Assembly (NCBI GenBank): GCA_023245565.1 | Contig: JAHFKB010000009.1 | Location: forward strand, 5,915-32,747 | Length of the DNA stretch: 26,833 nt | Reading direction: 5' to 3' | Source: an archaeon | GTDB lineage: Archaea; Nanobdellota; Nanobdellia; SCGC-AAA011-G17; GW2011-AR18 | Shown: one piece after another, positions 1 to 9,009 of the stretch | Numbering within the stretch: position 1 is the first letter of the stretch | How the letters are laid out: every line of letters starts with the position of its first letter | Program-made: the position numbers and the translations under genes | Notes under the pieces: model-generated | Databases searched by the model: none | What the model was told of the DNA's origin: nothing | Seen by the model: the letters and a program-made list of their open reading frames with translations, nothing else

Positions 1-19
1 AATTAGAAATATTTATAAT

Positions 20-1156
20 ATGAATAATATTAAAAAATCTATGTCAAAAAAGACAAAAAAAGCATTTCAAAATCTATTAGAACAAGCTGACGTAAAAATT
101 AATGGTGATCGTCCTTGGGATATACAAGTTTATAATGAAAAATTATATCAAATAGCATTATCTGAAGGTTCTATTGGTTTAGGAGAAGCTTATTTAGATG
201 GTTGGTGGGATTCTAAACAATTAGATGAATTTTTTAACAAAATAATATCTGCAAAATTAGACAAAAAAGTATTTTCTTATAAATTAATATTTGAATTTTT
301 AAAAGCTAAATTAATTAATAAACAAAACAAATCAAGATCTAAAAAAGTAGCTAAAATGCATTATGATTTTGGAAATGACCTTTATGAAGCAATGCTTGGA
401 AAGACAATGCAATACACTTGCGCTTATTATAAAAATACAAATAATTTAGATCAAGCACAAATAGCAAAATTAGACTTAATATGTAAAAAATTAAACTTAA
501 AAAAAGAAGACAAAGTTTTAGAATTAGGTTCTGGCTGGGGTTATTTTGCAAAATTTGCTGCAGAAAAATATGGTTGTGAAATTACAGCTTATAATATTTC
601 AGAAGAACAAGTCAAATTTGGAAGAGAATTATGTAAAAATCTACCAGTTACAATAATAAAAGCAGATTATAGAGAAGCGCAAGGACAATTTGATAAAGTT
701 GTTTCTATTGGTCTATGTGAACATGTAGGTTATAAAAATTATGAAAATTTTATGAAAGTTGCAAATAGATGTTTAAAATCACATGGTTTATTTTTATTTC
801 ACACAATAGGTGGAAATACTTCTGTGCATTCTATTGATCGTTGGATTGATAAATATATATTTCCAGGAGCCATGCTTCCATCAATAAAACAATTAAGTAT
901 AGCAATGGAAGGTTTATTTGTAATGGAAGATTGGCATAATTTTGGAGCTTATTATGATAAAACTTTAATGGCCTGGTTTAATAATCTAGATAAAAATTGG
1001 GATAAATTAAAATCAAAATATACAGAAAGAGATTATAAAATTTTTAAATATTATTTATTATCTTGTGCAGGATCTTTTAGAGCAAGAAGAAACCAATTAT
1101 GGCAAGTAGTTTTATCTAAACAAGGTATTATTGGTGGTTATAATTCAATAAGATGA
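20..1156 (+). CDS. Cyclopropane-fatty-acyl-phospholipid synthase-like SAM methyltransferase
   Basis: This class I SAM-dependent methyltransferase belongs to the cyclopropane fatty acid synthase (CFA) family, which transfers a methylene or methyl group from SAM to the double bond of an unsaturated acyl chain in membrane lipid. The SAM-binding loop is VLELGSGWG at about residues 165-173. Family active-site residues that hold bicarbonate appear to be present: Cys in TCAYY (about 134), Glu in CEHVG (about 234), His in FHTIGG, and Tyr before DKTLMAW. The length of 378 aa is normal. Its stop overlaps the next gene by 4 nt, so the two are translationally coupled. The partner is an FAD oxidoreductase, which suggests the final product is a methyl-branched chain rather than a cyclopropane. 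A fatty-acid enzyme is unexpected in an archaeon, whose lipids are isoprenoid ethers; acquisition from bacteria is likely. The family is clear, the substrate is not. Confidence 0.88.
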   Translation: MNNIKKSMSKKTKKAFQNLLEQADVKINGDRPWDIQVYNEKLYQIALSEGSIGLGEAYLDGWWDSKQLDEFFNKIISAKLDKKVFSYKLIFEFLKAKLINKQNKSRSKKVAKMHYDFGNDLYEAMLGKTMQYTCAYYKNTNNLDQAQIAKLDLICKKLNLKKEDKVLELGSGWGYFAKFAAEKYGCEITAYNISEEQVKFGRELCKNLPVTIIKADYREAQGQFDKVVSIGLCEHVGYKNYENFMKVANRCLKSHGLFLFHTIGGNTSVHSIDRWIDKYIFPGAMLPSIKQLSIAMEGLFVMEDWHNFGAYYDKTLMAWFNNLDKNWDKLKSKYTERDYKIFKYYLLSCAGSFRARRNQLWQVVLSKQGIIGGYNSIR

Positions 1157-2460
1157 TTTCTATTATAGAATATATTAAAAAAAAAGAAGAATTAGTAAAC
1201 AAAATTAAAATTAGTTCAAACATATCTTTGCAAAAAAAATCTTCTAATCTATTTAGGGATAGAGATACAAAAGATAATAAAATAGATGTAAGAAGTTTTA
1301 ATAATGTAATTTCTATAGATGAAAAAAACTTAATTTGTGAAGTTGAAGGAATGACAACTTATGAAGATCTACTTAATGAAACTATAAAATTTAACTTAAT
1401 GCCTTGCGTTGTTCCAGAATTAAAAACAATAACTATTGGTGGGGCAGCAACAGGAATAGGTGTTGAATCTTCATCTTTCAAATATGGTTTTGTTCATGAA
1501 ACTATTTTAGAAATGGAAATATTATTATCATATGGAAAAACAATAATATGTAATAATAGCGAAAACAAAGACTTGTTTTATGCATTTCCAAATTCTTATG
1601 GTACATTGGGTTATGCTTTAAAATTAAAAATAAAATTAATTCCTGTAAAAAAATATGTTAAAATTGAAAATATAAAATTTACTAATCAAAAAGAATATTT
1701 TAAAGAATTAAATAAATTATGTTTGTCTAAAGAAATAGATTTTATTGATGGAACACTATTTAATGAAAATGAAATGTATATTAGTATAGGAAATTTTACT
1801 GATAAAGAATGTTACGTGAGCAATTATAAATACATGAATATTTATTATAAATCTATTCAAAGTAAAAAAATAGACCATTTAACAATTTTAGATTATATTT
1901 GGCGTTGGGATACTGATTGGTTTTGGTGTTCAAAACATTTCTATATGCAGAATAAATTTATAAGATTTTTATTTGGAAAATTCTTATTAAGATCTTCAAC
2001 TTATTGGAAAATTAAATCTTTTGTAAAAAAATATAAAATATTTAAAAATAATTCAGAATCAGTAGTACAAGATGTAGAAATTCCAATTGAAAATTGTGAG
2101 AAATTCTTAGATTTCTTTAATAGAAATATAGGAATAAAACCAATATGGGTTTGTCCTGTAAAAAAATATGATAAAAATGTAAAATATAATTTATATTTAA
2201 CAGATCCAAATAAACTATACATTAATTTCGGATTCTGGGATGTAATTAAATCAAATAAAAAATATAATTATTTTAATAAAAAAATAGAATCTAAGGTAGA
2301 AGAAATAAAAGGTAAAAAATCATTATATTCAACTTCTTTTTACACTAAAGAAAATTTCTGGAAATTATATAATGGAAAATATTATAGGAAATTAAAAAAT
2401 AAATATGATAAAAACAATAAGTTTAAAGATTTATATGAAAAATGTGTAGAAAGAAAATAA
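1153..2460 (+). CDS. FAD-binding oxidoreductase of the DHCR24/TmsA type
   Basis: This 435-aa protein has an N-terminal FAD_binding_4 (PCMH-like) domain. The segment from about residue 55 to 165 reads like the family: VVPELKTITIGGAATG followed by GIGVESSSFKYG (about 96-113) and NSYGTLGYALKLKIKL. These match the pattern of sterol delta-24 reductase (DHCR24) and of bacterial TmsA/BfaA, which reduces the methylene intermediate made by its partner methyltransferase TmsB during 10-methylstearate synthesis. The gene starts on the ATG that overlaps the upstream methyltransferase stop. The C-terminal half is rich in Lys, Tyr and Asn and looks less conserved. From its neighbour I infer that it reduces a methylene-branched acyl or isoprenoid chain. 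The reductase role is inference; the FAD fold is well supported. Confidence 0.82.
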   Translation: MISIIEYIKKKEELVNKIKISSNISLQKKSSNLFRDRDTKDNKIDVRSFNNVISIDEKNLICEVEGMTTYEDLLNETIKFNLMPCVVPELKTITIGGAATGIGVESSSFKYGFVHETILEMEILLSYGKTIICNNSENKDLFYAFPNSYGTLGYALKLKIKLIPVKKYVKIENIKFTNQKEYFKELNKLCLSKEIDFIDGTLFNENEMYISIGNFTDKECYVSNYKYMNIYYKSIQSKKIDHLTILDYIWRWDTDWFWCSKHFYMQNKFIRFLFGKFLLRSSTYWKIKSFVKKYKIFKNNSESVVQDVEIPIENCEKFLDFFNRNIGIKPIWVCPVKKYDKNVKYNLYLTDPNKLYINFGFWDVIKSNKKYNYFNKKIESKVEEIKGKKSLYSTSFYTKENFWKLYNGKYYRKLKNKYDKNNKFKDLYEKCVERK

Positions 2461-2610
2461 TTATTTTAATAAAAGCATTAAGATGCCACTTATTAAAAAA
2501 TAAAATCCCATAATAAATCTTAAAAAGTTTGGAAATGCAAGTATAAGTAAACCAAATAAAATATTTAATAAAGCAATTACCAATCCAATTCCAAAAGTAA
2601 AAGCAACCAT
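2461..2610 (-). CDS. Small membrane protein, DUF3096-like
   Basis: A 49-aa protein that is nearly all hydrophobic. The pattern GIGLVIALLNILFGLLIL, then a Pro and Arg-containing turn (AFPNFLRFIMG) and a second hydrophobic helix, resembles the DUF3096 two-helix hairpin family of tiny archaeal and bacterial membrane proteins. The open frame extends upstream to 2670, but the internal ATG at 2610 removes a non-conserved polar extension and gives the usual family length, so I use it. Its stop directly abuts the stop of the convergent FAD oxidoreductase gene. Function unknown. Confidence 0.55.
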   Translation of the reverse strand: MVAFTFGIGLVIALLNILFGLLILAFPNFLRFIMGFYFLISGILMLLLK

Positions 2611-2675
2611 TATATTTAACTGGTTAAAATAATATATAAGGCTTTCTGTAATAATTATGTTGTAAATCAATAAAT

Positions 2676-2684
2676 ATTATAAAT
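2676..2684 (+). promoter_or_regulatory. Box A (TATA) promoter, leaderless start
   Basis: ATTATAAAT is centred 25 nt upstream of the ATG at 2705. In archaea transcription starts about 25 nt after box A, so the phosphoribosyltransferase mRNA is predicted to be leaderless. No Shine-Dalgarno sequence is visible before that ATG. Confidence 0.5.
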
Positions 2685-2704
2685 AAGTAAATTCATTTTA
2701 TTAT

Positions 2705-3271
2705 ATGGAAGTTAATGGAAAATACTTTGTAGACCCAAAACAATTTCTTTTAGATTCTTATATTTTAGGAAAAAAGATTTTAGAATCAGATTTTAGACCT
2801 AATTTTATTGTTGGATTATGGAGGGGCGGAGCACCGCCAGGAATAGCTGTTCAAGAATTTTTAAAATATAAAAAGATAGAAACAGATCATATATCAATAA
2901 GAACTTCAGCTTATCATGAAGATAAATTAGATGTTATGAAAAGAGAAATTCAAGTTGATGGTTTAGATTATATTATTAGAAAAATTAATTATAATGATAA
3001 ATTATTATTAGTAGATGATGTCTACGATAGTGGTTTAAGTATGGAAGCAGTTCTAAAAAAATTAAGCGAAGAAGCAAGAGCCAACACACCTAATGAAATA
3101 AAAATAGCTACAGTTTATTATAAACCATTAAGAAATAAAACAACAAGAAGACCAGATTTTTATGTTCATGAAACAGACCAATGGTTAATATTTCCTCATG
3201 AACTTAATGGTTTAGATTTAAAAGAAATAGAAGAAGGAAAAGGTAAAGAGATAGTAGAACTATTAAAATAA
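2705..3271 (+). CDS. Phosphoribosyltransferase family protein (COG2236-like)
   Basis: A 188-aa type I phosphoribosyltransferase fold. The PRPP-binding signature is LLLVDDVYDSGLS at about residues 100-112: two adjacent Asp after hydrophobic residues, then a Ser/Gly-rich loop. The upstream GLWRGGAPPG loop (about 37-46) is typical of hypoxanthine/xanthine-type enzymes and COG2236 proteins. It would transfer phosphoribose to a purine base, that is purine salvage, but the exact base cannot be read from the sequence. The gene is monocistronic, has its own promoter and converges with leuS, whose stop codon is one base away. Confidence 0.8.
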   Translation: MEVNGKYFVDPKQFLLDSYILGKKILESDFRPNFIVGLWRGGAPPGIAVQEFLKYKKIETDHISIRTSAYHEDKLDVMKREIQVDGLDYIIRKINYNDKLLLVDDVYDSGLSMEAVLKKLSEEARANTPNEIKIATVYYKPLRNKTTRRPDFYVHETDQWLIFPHELNGLDLKEIEEGKGKEIVELLK

Positions 3272-3272
3272 A

Positions 3273-5894
3273 TCATTCTATTAAAATTGCTGGTTTCTTA
3301 GGTAAAGCAAAGTTAGATTTTTGATGCTTAAACTTATCCCCATCTTCAATAAAAATTTTACATCCAAATTCTTTCTCTAATATATCTTTATTTTTGCTAA
3401 AGAAATCTAATTCTTTTTTCTTAGCTAAAACTATATTTAATTTTCTCTCAACTAATTTAGGAATAATTTTAACAACTTCTTGTCCATATTTTTTCATATC
3501 TGTTTTCATTAATTCTTTAATTATATCACCAGGATTTTTAAAATTCTTAAGTAGTCCTTCTACTTTTTTATATAAATCATATTTCCAATCTTGTGCTATT
3601 ATAATTGTAACTTTATTAGGTTTTTCATTCTTAGTTAATTTCATTACATATTGAATATCTTCTTTAGTAGTATTTAATTCTTCTTCTAAATAATCAAGTT
3701 CTAAATCTATTTTCTTTTCATCATATTTAGGCCATTTTTCTAAAGAAACAAAAGTTTTATTCCCTAAAGAATGCCATATTTCCTCTGTTAAATGAGGACA
3801 AATAGGATGCAATAATTTTACAAAAACCTCTAGATATTCTTTAGAAACTTCTCCCTCTTTTTCAAAATTTTCTAATAATTTTCTTAATCTAATTATTGCA
3901 ATATTATATTTAAAATTTTCAATATCATCTGTTACATCTTTTATAGTTTTATTAATTTCACTATCTAATTTTTTAGAAGTTTTACCAACTTTTACATTTT
4001 CAAAATAATTAAATACTTTTATTAGCCATTTATAATTTGAATCTAAATTACTGTCATTCCAAATACTATCTTTATCTGGAGAAGCTAATGACATTAAAGT
4101 AAATCTTAATGAATCTGCACTATATTTTTCTATCATATCTAAAGGATTAATAACATTACCTAAAGATTTAGACATTTTATTTCCATCACTTCCATGTAAC
4201 ATTCCCTGATTAAATAAAGAAGTAAACGGCTCATCAATCTTAATTATCCCAAGATCTCTCAATGCTTTAGTAAAAAATCTAGCATAAATTAAATGCATGC
4301 AAGCATGTTCAGCTCCACCAATATATTGATCAACCGACATCCAATAATTAACTTTTTTTGCATCAAAAGGTAATTTATTATTTTTATTATCACAATATCT
4401 TAAAAAATACCATGAAGAATCAAAGAAAGTATCCATAGTATCAGTTTCACGTCTTGCATTACTTTTACATTTTGGACATTTTACATTAACAAAATCTTTA
4501 TTTGTAGCTAAAGGATTTCCTTCTCCAAATTTAACTTTCTCTGGAAGTTTAATTGGAAGATCTTTTTCTAAAACAGGAACAACTCCACATTTATCACAAT
4601 ATACCATGGGTATTGGAGTTCCCCAATATCTTTGTCTTGAAACCAACCAATCTCTAAATTTATAATTTGTTACTTTTTTTGCTAATTTTTTACTTTCTAA
4701 ATAATTTGTAATTTCTTCTTTTGCTTTATTATTATCTAGACCATTAAAATTACCAGAATTAATTAAAACTCCATCTTCAGTATAAGCTTTAATAATATTA
4801 TTAATATCTAATTTTTTCTCGCCTTGAATAACTAATTTTAATTGTATTTTATATTTTTTAGCATATTCAAAATCTCTTTGATCATGCGCAGGAACAGCCA
4901 TGACCATACCAGAACCATAATCAGCAATAACAAAATTTCCAGCATAAACAGGCACCTTTTCATTATTTAATGGATTAATAGCATAGCTTCCAGTAAATAC
5001 TCCTTCTTTTTCCATAGTTTCAAGTTCTTTTTCACTTACAGATTTAAGTTTCTTTAAGAAATTTTTCACTTCTTTTTTCTGTTCTTTACTAACTATATTT
5101 ATTAGATTTTCATGTTGCGCAGAAATTACTAAAAAAGTAACACCATAAAGAGTATCTGGTCTTGTTGTAAAAACAGGCCATTTTTTTCCATTGATTTCAA
5201 ATAAAACTTCTGTACCATTAGATCTTCCTATCCAATTCTCTTGCATAATTTTAATTCTCTCTGGCCAATCCAAAGTTTTAATTTTTTCTAATAATTCCTC
5301 TGAATATTTTGTAGTTTTAATAAACCATTGTTCTAATTTTTTTATTTCAACATCAGTATCTTCATGTCTCCAACATTTTCCAGAATGAACTTGTTCATTT
5401 GCTAAAACAGTTGTACATTTTGGACACCAATTTACAGAAGATTTTTTTCTATAAACTAAACCATTTTCATAAAATTTTAAGAAAAAATATTGATTCCATT
5501 TATAATAATCAGGATGACAAGTTATAACTTTTTTACTCCAATCATAACTTAAACCCAAAGTTTTCTGCTGAGTAATAAAATTATTCATTGCATTTTCTGT
5601 ATAACTCATTGGATGTTCTCCAGCTTTTATTGCTGCATTTTCTGCAGGTAAACCAAATGCATCATAACCCATAGGATAAAGAACATTAAAACCATTCATT
5701 CTTTTAAATCTTGCAAAAATATCTCCAATAGTATAATTTAATGCATGACCCATATGTAAGCCAGTACTGCTTGGATAAGGAAACATTTCTAAACAATAGA
5801 ATTTCTTTTTCTTTGAATTATCTTCTACTTGAAAAGTTTTATTTTTCTCCCATTCATTCTGCCATTTTTTCTCTATTTTCTTAAAATCTAGCAT
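3273..5894 (-). CDS. leuS: Leucyl-tRNA synthetase, bacterial type
   Basis: This class I synthetase charges tRNA-Leu. HMGH lies at residues 47-50 within FPYPSSTGLHMGH. KMSKS lies at 573-577 and the editing-domain TRPDT at about 243-247. The zinc-binding CPKC and CWR cysteines are at about 155-175, followed by QWFIKTTKYS. The 873-aa length, the ALNYTIGDIFARFKRMNG segment and YPMGYDAFGLPAENAA match bacterial LeuRS rather than the longer archaeal/eukaryotic enzyme, so the gene was probably acquired from bacteria. It is transcribed away from the DUF151 gene in the same direction, with a 42-nt gap. The sequence appears full-length and intact, with C-terminal tRNA-binding regions present. Confidence 0.97.
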   Translation of the reverse strand: MLDFKKIEKKWQNEWEKNKTFQVEDNSKKKKFYCLEMFPYPSSTGLHMGHALNYTIGDIFARFKRMNGFNVLYPMGYDAFGLPAENAAIKAGEHPMSYTENAMNNFITQQKTLGLSYDWSKKVITCHPDYYKWNQYFFLKFYENGLVYRKKSSVNWCPKCTTVLANEQVHSGKCWRHEDTDVEIKKLEQWFIKTTKYSEELLEKIKTLDWPERIKIMQENWIGRSNGTEVLFEINGKKWPVFTTRPDTLYGVTFLVISAQHENLINIVSKEQKKEVKNFLKKLKSVSEKELETMEKEGVFTGSYAINPLNNEKVPVYAGNFVIADYGSGMVMAVPAHDQRDFEYAKKYKIQLKLVIQGEKKLDINNIIKAYTEDGVLINSGNFNGLDNNKAKEEITNYLESKKLAKKVTNYKFRDWLVSRQRYWGTPIPMVYCDKCGVVPVLEKDLPIKLPEKVKFGEGNPLATNKDFVNVKCPKCKSNARRETDTMDTFFDSSWYFLRYCDNKNNKLPFDAKKVNYWMSVDQYIGGAEHACMHLIYARFFTKALRDLGIIKIDEPFTSLFNQGMLHGSDGNKMSKSLGNVINPLDMIEKYSADSLRFTLMSLASPDKDSIWNDSNLDSNYKWLIKVFNYFENVKVGKTSKKLDSEINKTIKDVTDDIENFKYNIAIIRLRKLLENFEKEGEVSKEYLEVFVKLLHPICPHLTEEIWHSLGNKTFVSLEKWPKYDEKKIDLELDYLEEELNTTKEDIQYVMKLTKNEKPNKVTIIIAQDWKYDLYKKVEGLLKNFKNPGDIIKELMKTDMKKYGQEVVKIIPKLVERKLNIVLAKKKELDFFSKNKDILEKEFGCKIFIEDGDKFKHQKSNFALPKKPAILIE

Positions 5895-5936
5895 AAAACT
5901 AAAGAATTTGACTTATTTAAAAAACTAACTATATAA

Positions 5937-6515
5937 TTACTTGCTACTTTCACATGTATTATCTGCATTTTTATTTAAAAGCCCATCATTAATATATATT
6001 GGAATATTTTTCCTAATAGCTAAAGCAATAGAATCACTTGGTTTTGCATCTATACTTAAAATATTATTACCATTTTTTAAATAAATATTAGAAAAATAAA
6101 GTTCATCTTTTTTATCAACTATTTTAACCATAATTAAAGAAACATTAAAGTGATCAAATATTGCAAGTGTAGTATCATGAATTGTAGGTCTAACATCTAT
6201 AGAATTAGTTAAACCTTCTTTAATAGAATAAAACTGAACATCATTAGTTTCTAATGCTAATTTATAACATTTAGAATATAATATAATTTTATTTTCACTT
6301 AAGTTTACATTAATTAAAGTAAAACCTTGTAATGAAAGTGGAGTATCAGAAATATTAAAATCAGGCAAAGTATAATTTAATTCTTTTTCATAAGAATTTT
6401 TACCTAAATTATTCATACTAGTATAATTTAAGAATAGAATATATAAATTTAATAAAAATAAAAAGACCACCAAAAAATAAACTACGATTTTTAAATTATT
6501 ATTTTTGTTTTTCAT
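5937..6515 (-). CDS. Membrane-anchored bifunctional nuclease (BFN/DUF151) domain protein
   Basis: A 192-aa protein with one N-terminal transmembrane helix (about residues 9-31) and a C-terminal DUF151 'bifunctional nuclease' domain (about 63-180). Family hallmarks are RPTIHDTTLAIFDHF (109-123), the central LYFSNIYLK strand and DAKPSDSIALAIRKNIPIY (156-174). DUF151 proteins in plants and Thermotoga have reported DNase/RNase activity; the role in archaea is unknown. The N-terminal helix with little cytosolic sequence suggests an extracytoplasmic domain. The ATG overlaps the stop of the Lon-like protease gene by 4 nt, so the two are coupled and probably act at the same membrane face. Confidence 0.82.
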   Translation of the reverse strand: MKNKNNNLKIVVYFLVVFLFLLNLYILFLNYTSMNNLGKNSYEKELNYTLPDFNISDTPLSLQGFTLINVNLSENKIILYSKCYKLALETNDVQFYSIKEGLTNSIDVRPTIHDTTLAIFDHFNVSLIMVKIVDKKDELYFSNIYLKNGNNILSIDAKPSDSIALAIRKNIPIYINDGLLNKNADNTCESSK

Positions 6516-7234
6516 ATTAATATATATTTAACAGCCTCATCTATATTTTTAACTTGTATTATGTCTAAATTTAATAATTCACTTAATTCAAATTTTTTTG
6601 GTAAGTAAGTAAGCTCACAATAATTAATATCTTTTATATTTTTACATTTTTTAACAACTTCATAACCAACATTATATCTAGCTTCAGGTATTAAAAATAA
6701 TAAAGCTTTACTGTCTTTTGCAGCTTGAGCTTTTTCATTTATTCCACCAACAGATCCAATTGAACCATTAGATTCTATAGAACCAGTTATAAAAACAGAT
6801 CCATTTACAGTTCTATTTGACAAAGCAGCAATTGTAGCAGCAGCCATAGCAGCACCAGCTGAAGGTCCTTCTATTATTCCAACACTTGTCTTTATACTAT
6901 AAACAATATCAAAAGAACTTAAATTAATTTTTGTAAAATTAGAAGCTGCTTTTGCAGCATTTCTAGCACTAAGTTGGGTTAAATAATCTGCTAATAAATT
7001 ATTAATATTAACTAAAACTAAACCACTTCCAGGTTTTACTTCAACATTCATTATAGCACTAACACCCTTTCCATCTTGATCAACTCCAAGAATTTTTATA
7101 TCCTTATAAACTGTATTTATTGTTTTATTTTGTTCATTAAAAGTTTTATTTTTAGGTATAACATAAACTCCAAGCATTATTCCAAGTAAGAAAATGATTA
7201 CTATAAAGGCTGTTAAAATAATTTTACTTTTCAT
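6512..7234 (-). CDS. Membrane-anchored Lon-like serine protease (COG1750 type)
   Basis: A 240-aa protein with an N-terminal transmembrane anchor (about residues 5-26) and a Lon-type (S16) proteolytic domain without an ATPase. The catalytic serine is in EGPSAGAAM (Ser125). The catalytic lysine is in GGINEKAQAA (Lys168). The 43-residue spacing equals the Ser-Lys spacing of classical Lon proteases. The GSIESNGSIGSVGGI strand-loop preceding the lysine is also typical. This matches archaeal COG1750 'predicted archaeal serine protease' proteins. It lies first in a coupled pair with the DUF151 protein. The substrate is unknown; an extracytoplasmic or membrane quality-control role is inferred from the anchor. 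Confidence 0.88.
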   Translation of the reverse strand: MKSKIILTAFIVIIFLLGIMLGVYVIPKNKTFNEQNKTINTVYKDIKILGVDQDGKGVSAIMNVEVKPGSGLVLVNINNLLADYLTQLSARNAAKAASNFTKINLSSFDIVYSIKTSVGIIEGPSAGAAMAAATIAALSNRTVNGSVFITGSIESNGSIGSVGGINEKAQAAKDSKALLFLIPEARYNVGYEVVKKCKNIKDINYCELTYLPKKFELSELLNLDIIQVKNIDEAVKYILI

Positions 7235-7276
7235 ATTTAATATAAAATTTACTTAAATTTAAATCTACCGTTAAAA

Positions 7277-7855
7277 CTATAAATCTTTTTTATTCTTCAA
7301 ATACTTAATTAATTTTTTACTAATTATTGGTTTTCCATTTTTACTAACATATCTATAAGGCAAATTGACTTCTTCTTGAATTAAACCTTTTTTCATAATA
7401 AATGAAGGACTGTCTATAAATTCAATATCTTTAATTTTCTTTCCTTTTAATATTAAATTAGTAACTAAAACAGCAGTGTCAGTAGACATTTGTTTATCTA
7501 ATAAATTCCTAGTTTCTACATTTTTTAATTTAGAAGTTAAATATTTTTCAGTTCTTCCCTGTTCAGGAAAATCACCCAATATTCCTCCAAATAAAAAATA
7601 ATCAAATTTATTAGCATCATTTGGTTCTAAAGTCTTCTTAGACTTAGGTTCTAATAAACAAATCCTATTAAATTTTAATTTTAAAATACTTTCCTTATAG
7701 ACAATTCCAAATTTATTTATTATTTTAGATTCTTTAGGACTTTTAACATTTGTAAATATTAAATTATTTTTGCCAACAAAATTAGAAATATTTTCATATT
7801 CTATTAAACACCATTCATATAATTTATCTGTTAGATGTTCAATTATAAATTTCAT
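7277..7855 (-). CDS. SPOUT-fold methyltransferase, SFM1/COG4080 family
   Basis: A 192-aa protein that closely follows the SFM1 family pattern. It opens KFIIEHLTDKLYEWCLIEY (2-20), then KFDYFLFGGILGDFPEQGRT (83-102), then LLDKQMSTDTAVLVTNLIL (118-136), and ends in PYRYVSKNGKPIIS. In yeast, SFM1 is a SPOUT protein arginine methyltransferase acting on ribosomal protein S3; archaeal COG4080 members are uncharacterised. The knotted SAM site is expected in the GGILGD and KQMSTDTA region. Its start overlaps the MFS transporter stop by 4 nt, so it is the downstream member of that operon. Family assignment is strong; the archaeal substrate is not known. Confidence 0.85.
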   Translation of the reverse strand: MKFIIEHLTDKLYEWCLIEYENISNFVGKNNLIFTNVKSPKESKIINKFGIVYKESILKLKFNRICLLEPKSKKTLEPNDANKFDYFLFGGILGDFPEQGRTEKYLTSKLKNVETRNLLDKQMSTDTAVLVTNLILKGKKIKDIEFIDSPSFIMKKGLIQEEVNLPYRYVSKNGKPIISKKLIKYLKNKKDL

Positions 7856-9009
7856 TTTTTTAGTTTCATAGCTAATAGCATAAATCCAAACATAATTAAA
7901 GCAGCAAATAAAAATACTCCTTTAAAATTAAAATAAATTAAAATTGTTGAAAATATAATTGGAGCAATAATATTACTTAAATGAGAAGCAGTTTTATAAA
8001 CAGGATATAAGTTATGTTCATTTTCTTTAGTTTTAACTTGTTTGAAAAAATAAGCTTCTAATAATGGTTCTATAAATGCAGCACCAATTGTTGCTAGTGT
8101 TACTAAAATTATAACATATATTGGTTTAGTTAGATAAGTTAAAGCTAAAAAAATTCCAATTATTAAAAATCCCAAACTAATATATTTTCTAAAACCATTT
8201 CCATCTGCTAATCTACCTAAGGGTATTTCTAATAATATTAAAGGTATAGCAGCTCCAAATAGTGAATAACCTATTATTTTAGCACTAAACCCAAATGTAT
8301 CTGCATACAATGGGAGATAAGTATACAAAATAGACCACCATGCAAATAAACCCATAGATAAAAAATAAATTAATATTAAATCTTTATTTTTAAAATAATC
8401 TAATAAACTAAGTTTATGTTTATGATTTGTTATAGTTTCTTTTAAAGGAATAAATAATAATAAAGTAGTTATTAATAATAAAGGAATAGCTGAAACAATA
8501 AATACAGTATTAAAAGAATATGCACTTGCTAATAACCCCCCTATTAAAGGTCCTAGAAGAAAACCAACATTTGAAATTGTAAAATATCTTCCTTCTGCTT
8601 TTCCCATTGAATTTGTTGGAGTATATTCTCTTACAAATAAACCTAAAGTAAGATAAGTAGCAACTAAGAAAAAAGTTCTAAAGACTTCTAAAATTAAAAA
8701 TTGTTTTATATCTACAAGTAAAACAAGTATAAATTGAGTTATTCCTAAACCAAAAAATCCCCATCTTAATAGATTTAATTTTTTAAATTTAAAAAATAAC
8801 TTAGTACAAATTAAAGTATAAAAAATAAGTAAAGCTGCAATAAATGCAGACACATATCCAACCAAAGCATTATTATTGCTAACTAAACTTTTTATGTATA
8901 AAGGAAATATTGGTACTAACATTGAAGCACCTATAGAATTTATAAGAACTATAAAAATTAAATAATTTACACCATTTAATGATAAAGGTATTTTTGGAAA
9001 CTTTAACAT
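7852..9009 (-). CDS. Major facilitator superfamily transporter
   Basis: A 385-aa integral membrane protein with about 12 hydrophobic helices in two halves. The cytoplasmic-loop motif GKAEGRYFTISNVGFLLGPLIGG near residues 135-160 resembles MFS motif C in helix 5. The inter-domain loop is at about 190-205 (PLKETITNHKHKLS). A second-half GRLADGNGFRKYI loop (about 265-277) corresponds to the repeated motif A, G-x-L-a-D. Drug/solute exporters look like this, but the substrate cannot be read. It is the first gene of a two-gene operon with the SFM1-type methyltransferase, whose ATG overlaps its stop. Confidence 0.85.
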   Translation of the reverse strand: MLKFPKIPLSLNGVNYLIFIVLINSIGASMLVPIFPLYIKSLVSNNNALVGYVSAFIAALLIFYTLICTKLFFKFKKLNLLRWGFFGLGITQFILVLLVDIKQFLILEVFRTFFLVATYLTLGLFVREYTPTNSMGKAEGRYFTISNVGFLLGPLIGGLLASAYSFNTVFIVSAIPLLLITTLLLFIPLKETITNHKHKLSLLDYFKNKDLILIYFLSMGLFAWWSILYTYLPLYADTFGFSAKIIGYSLFGAAIPLILLEIPLGRLADGNGFRKYISLGFLIIGIFLALTYLTKPIYVIILVTLATIGAAFIEPLLEAYFFKQVKTKENEHNLYPVYKTASHLSNIIAPIIFSTILIYFNFKGVFLFAALIMFGFMLLAMKLKK

